The notes below the pieces were generated by a model. It did no database searches, was not told the origin of the DNA, and saw only the letters and a program-made list of their open reading frames with translations. Both the position numbers and the translations under genes were made by a program. Below, one piece after another: positions 53,396-56,731 of a DNA stretch of 56,731 nucleotides (positions are counted from its first letter, which is position 1; each line of letters begins with the position of its first letter). The stretch is taken from contig JAOPGA020000917.1 in NCBI GenBank assembly GCA_026419775.2, forward strand, positions 1 to 56,731. Reading direction: 5' to 3'. Source of the stretch: Acrasis kona. Lineage: Eukaryota > Heterolobosea > Eutetramitea > Acrasida > Acrasidae.

Positions 53396-54066
53396 GACTT
53401 GTTGTAATTAATTGATTAATTTGATTAATTTGATTAATCTCCTGATTGCGATTAATCAGATTAATCCGATTAAGAGTAAGTAAGAATTAATCAGAGAAGT
53501 AGGAATTTATTTACTGCTGTTGTCACTGGTGATTCTCTCATCTCTAGCGAAGCGATAATAGAGCATGAATAAAAGGCAAATGGGTGGAGACCACGTTCGT
53601 TCCTCCATGTTTGCCTCAGACACCCAAACTTCTTTATACGACTGATTGCCTATTCTAAAAGAAGTTTGATGATCAAAGCACTTTCAAGTAGATCTTTGAT
53701 AGTTGATAGTCCGCCTTCTTTTACCTCATTAGACTTTTGGCAAACCCCTGGTCTGTCAATCTGATCCATCAGAACCTGCTGCATCTGAGCCTGCTACATT
53801 GCTAATATCGCATGATTTGGCTACTCCACATCCAGTTCAAAAACAGCCACAGTCTCTACAAAGTATATTCGATGATATTGACTATGACTGTAGAGCAGCT
53901 AGAGCTCCTAGAAAGAAGAGAGCGATTAAAAGAGCTTATTGCTAGGAACTGGAGAAAATAAACAATTTAATTAATCCAATTCTTCTAATTAATCTTGATT
54001 GTTGGATTAATCAGATTAATCAGATTAATCAAATTAATCAAATTAATCACTTAATTACAACAAGTC
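53396..54066. mobile_element. 671-bp DNA-transposon derivative with TA target duplication
   Basis: Counted with one base of the flanking TA on each side, the ends 53395-53440 and 54022-54067 are inverted repeats that match at 45 of 46 positions; both are full of GATTAAT heptamers. TA flanks each end (53394-53395 and 54067-54068), the target duplication of Tc1/mariner-superfamily elements. Inside, 53733-53945 is open on the + strand and ends in a basic tail (RAARAPRKKRAIKRAYC) then TAG. This looks like the C-terminal end of a protein, so the element is probably an internally deleted derivative. Confidence 0.78.
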
Positions 54067-54068
54067 TA

Positions 54069-54690
54069 GTGTAAATAAGCCAATGTGACCGTTTTTCAAA
54101 TGATCTAATGAAGCAACAAAATATTTTCAGTATCACACAAGTACGCTCTGTTACCAGCCTCTAAGAGTTTGACATCAAACACTATTATGTGGACCAAGAA
54201 AATGTGAGGATGCCTTATCACAAATACATGAATGCATTTTCTGGCACCTTACAAAAAACAAAGGTGATAGATAGGATGACTTCTACGTACTATTGGAGCA
54301 AATATATAGGAGAAGCCCCAAAGAATAAAGTTGTAAGAGCTCCTAAGCAGCATGAGCATCAACAGGTCCTAGAGAAAAAGAGGTCACAGCTTGCAAAAAA
54401 TAAAATACACCCTTCAAAACCGCTGATATTTTTATCTCGATTAGACCCATACCCATCATGCTGTACTGATTATTTTAAAAAAAATACCCACCCCCCCATA
54501 TAATACTGATTGTTGTGTTCTCCCAAAATTACTCACATGGAACTGAAGTTGCATATAGCTATATAAATGTGCTATATTTTAATTTGAATAGTTGCGATAA
54601 TGTATTAGTTTTGGGAGAGTATGTAATTTTACTCAATAGTCATATCTCAGCTTTTTCTCATTATTAAAGAATTTAAGGGCTTTATTTAAC
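54069..54690. other. Spacer with one unassigned ORF and AC-rich stretch
   Basis: 54189-54503 is open on the + strand for 104 codons without a recognised domain (basic, Lys-rich). 54466-54515 resembles the right half of the 198-bp MITE. No gene supported. Confidence 0.3.
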
Positions 54691-54951
54691 CCTCCTAGCA
54701 CTTTTTAACATACAAAAAAACATACGTTCAATTAGGGAGTACGTTCGGGGGAATTAATAAAATAGTAATCATTTGTGATATATTTGGCATATTTTATAAA
54801 TTATGAGTTGACGAGCCGAGAAACAAATTGAGGGTGGTGGTGAGCACGACGAACGTGTGTAGAGTGCAATGTAAGACCATTTATGCTTGTGGGATGGGTG
54901 TAGATTAGTTGTTGAACTTTGAAACATATACTTACTAGAAGTACAATTTGT

Positions 54952-55049
54952 GCTAGCATCTTGATGGAAACATTATCATGCTGTTCAATGTCGTGGCGTG
55001 ACGGTTTTTCCCTGGCGCTAGCATCTTGATGGAAACATTATCATGCTGT
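54952..55049 (+). repeat. 33-bp direct repeat in the piggyBac subterminal region
   Basis: GCTAGCATCTTGATGGAAAC plus 13 further bases occurs at 54952-54984 and identically at 55017-55049 (spacing 65 bp). The position inside the element's left end suggests transposase-binding sites. Confidence 0.82.
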
Positions 55050-55118
55050 AACAGTACCTTAAAGCCATATTAGTCTGTATTTGTTAGTAGATGTTTTAAT
55101 TAATCTGCATCATCTCAT

Positions 55119-56731
55119 GACCATTTTGTTATTGATACTAACTAATTGTAGGGGTAAAAGAGGAGGAGCCAAGGCAAAACAAAAGAAAAAAAACAATCAA
55201 CCATCAACATCAAATAACCCAATACCACCAACACCCACCACTGATGCTGAATATGATTTGGACTTTGATGTTGATAAAATTGGAGAATTGTTAGAGTTGG
55301 TATCAAACATGGAAGCATTAACATTGGAACAAAGAAAAGCATATGTCATAATGGAATCAGAAGGGTTTGATGATTTAATTGACATGCCTGAGGGAGTAGA
55401 GGGGGAGGAGGCTACTGAACAAGATGTAAGGTTTAATTTGATTTAACATTAAATTAACATTAATAGATTGAAGAAGCTGAAAATGAATCAATGAACATAG
55501 ATGCAAATTCAATTGAACAATCCACCTCAACATCTGAGCCTGCTCCCCCTTCAACAACAAACTCACCAACTACACAACAACCACAGACAACAACTCCACC
55601 CACCAAAAATTCATCTAAAAAAAAAGAAAAGCTAGTAAACAGATAGTGTGTTGCACTAGTAGTGATTGCAAATGTGTTAGATGTGCATGTACAAAAAACA
55701 ACCAGAAATGTTCAGACCTTTGTAAATGTAAACCTGAAAATTGCAAAAATAGAGCCTCAGAAGAACAACAAGTCACTGAATCTGTTCAAGACCAAGTGGA
55801 TGCAGTTGATAATGCTGAGCTAGAAGCAGGTCAACAAAAAGGATGTGGTGGCAGTTGTAAAACTTGTGTTGGTTGTGCTTGTGTCAAAGCCAAGACTGCA
55901 TGTGGTGCACATTGTAAATGTGATCCAACAATTTGCCAAAACCAAACCAGGCCAGAGGATGAATTACCAAAATGGAAACAAGAAAAGATCCCCACTGATT
56001 TCAACATCAAGTACAATGAGATTGATGACAAAGACTTTGGTTCACAAAATGTTCCTGAAACTTGTAGAAAAGCTCTAGATTACCTGAAATTGTACTTGAA
56101 TGATGAAATTGTGGATCATTTTATCAAAGAATCCAATTTGTATGCATCTTATCAATCTGATGCTGTTGTCAAGAGGGAAAGAAGACAATTCAGAGAAATG
56201 CAAACATTGTTGAGGAAAGAAGGAAAGTTTCAAAGGCCAAGAAAGATCACAATGTTCAAAATTCCAATGAATGTAGAGTTGAACCTTGAACAGAGAGCAC
56301 AACAAGCACAACAGCAACAAGAACAAGAACAACTTGAAGAGGAGCAAGAGGCAGATCTTGAGAATTATGGAATCCAAAATCAAGACAATCATGGAAGAAC
56401 AGCTGGTGAGGAAAATCCTGATTTGTACAATAGGAGAATCCAGTACACTACATTCAGCCAGTGGAAAGAGAAGTTAGCAGATGACTATACACCCCCCACT
56501 ATTGTGACTGTAAAGATGTTTTGGTGTTACATAGCATGTGTGATGGTTATGGGAATACAACCTTTCTCTAATCACAAACAGTACTGGGAAATACCTGATC
56601 CAAAGGGTGTGACTTATGGGAACAACAACATCAAGAACCTAATGTCCAAAGAGCAGTGGATGCTTGTTCATAAGTACTTGCATTTTGATCAGGTGTGGGT
56701 TGAAGAGCAAATCAATTCTCAATTCCAAAAA
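55119..56731 (+). CDS. piggyBac transposase with N-terminal double Cys-rich (CXC-like) region, 3' part missing
   Basis: The coding start is uncertain (ATG at 55119, or an upstream exon spliced at TTGTAG 55151). A 39-nt intron lies at 55426-55464 or so (GTAAGG...AATAG). The N-terminus is Lys-rich, then acidic, then Thr/Pro/Gln-rich. Two Cys clusters follow (about 55645-55755: DCKCVRCACTKNNQKCSD; about 55840-55940: CKTCVGCACVKAKTACGAHC), like tesmin/TSO1 CXC motifs. From about 56040 the piggyBac DDE_Tnp_1_7 front is clear: LNDEIVDHFIKESNLYASY, and later FWCYIACVMVMGIQPFSNHK, QYWEIPD and MLVHKYLHFD. The catalytic Asp residues would lie past the window end. A nine-A run near 55617-55625 coincides with a one-base frame change before the Cys clusters. 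Confidence 0.82.

Larger units (their letters stand above)
54691..56731 (+). mobile_element. piggyBac-type DNA transposon, left part (runs off the window)
   Basis: TTAA at 54687-54690 is followed directly by CCCTCCTAGCACTTTTTAAC, the expected TTAA target and CCC-start of a piggyBac end. The transposase on the same strand (see the next entries) supports the assignment. The right end and second TTAA are beyond 56731, so the match of the two ends could not be tested. About 390-430 bp of noncoding subterminal sequence precedes the transposase. Confidence 0.78.

Noticed and set aside
54952-55049. CRISPR-like spaced direct repeats
   Set aside because: Only two copies, in a eukaryotic transposon end; no array.

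Overview
This window is nuclear DNA from a protist. The genes are packed on both strands, most are split by very short GT-AG introns (about 36-45 nt; the few outside that range run from about 33 to 70 nt), the standard genetic code is used, and the 3' ends are extremely short. Recognisable eukaryotic core genes include LSM2, RPB11, ARL2BP, EBP2, mitochondrial NFS1, mitochondrial uL30, glyoxalase II, an XPR1/SYG1-type SPX-EXS protein and a PAQR receptor. Amoeba-type signalling genes are also present: RGS-START, thioredoxin-fold plus RGS, a GPS-domain multipass protein with a huge Thr-Pro tract, and a lone receiver domain. I would guess a heterolobosean-like or other amoeboid lineage, but nothing in the window proves the taxon. 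Two ambiguous bases (37866, 37969) and several reading-frame breaks at homopolymers indicate a draft-quality assembly.

Layout. 1-5.3 kb: EGF-like membrane protein (-), LSM2 (+), RPB11 (-), a 90-aa unknown (+), an ankyrin protein (+) and an F-box-like protein (-). 6.2-12.9 kb: PAQR (+), ARL2BP (+), a secreted repeat protein (-), a four-TM protein (+), EBP2 (-) and NFS1 (-). 13.7-16.9 kb: a membrane-anchored six-hairpin-like protein (+), tRNA-Thr, then a decayed LINE that itself received a poly(A)-tailed retrocopy. 17-24 kb: the 2044-aa Thr-Pro/GPS protein and two small genes (-). 24.9-30.4 kb: three + strand signalling/transport genes (thioredoxin-fold+RGS, RGS-START, SPX-EXS). 30.5-38.2 kb: receiver protein, tRNA-Cys, glyoxalase II, an unknown, uL30m, a fascin-like protein, an IQ-motif protein and fragments. 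38.2-43.8 kb: a full ABCB transporter (+) and an RCC1-like protein with seven exons (-).

From about 44 kb the character changes. Gene density drops and the sequence is mobile and recombined: two Crinkler-like P-loop NTPase genes (one ending in a PHD finger, one with a candidate nuclease-like C-terminal region), a mosaic fragment built from pieces of both, a 41-bp perfect repeat, a degenerate tandem repeat, a 198-bp MITE, a 671-bp element with 45/46-matching terminal inverted repeats and TA target sites, and the start of a piggyBac-type transposon (TTAA/CCCT end) whose transposase carries two Cys-rich CXC-like clusters and runs off the window end.

Most unusual observations: both tRNA genes carry 12-13 extra nucleotides at the same place in the D-loop, removal of which gives perfect 72-nt cloverleaves (candidate ectopic introns); in at least six genes the TAA stop is embedded in the AATAAA polyadenylation signal; LSM2 has a first coding exon that is only the ATG; a tRNA-proximal LINE holds a nested retrocopy flanked by 15-bp target duplications; and a Crinkler-type NTPase is fused to a PHD finger next to a mosaic relic of itself and its neighbour. 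No virus-like element was recognised.
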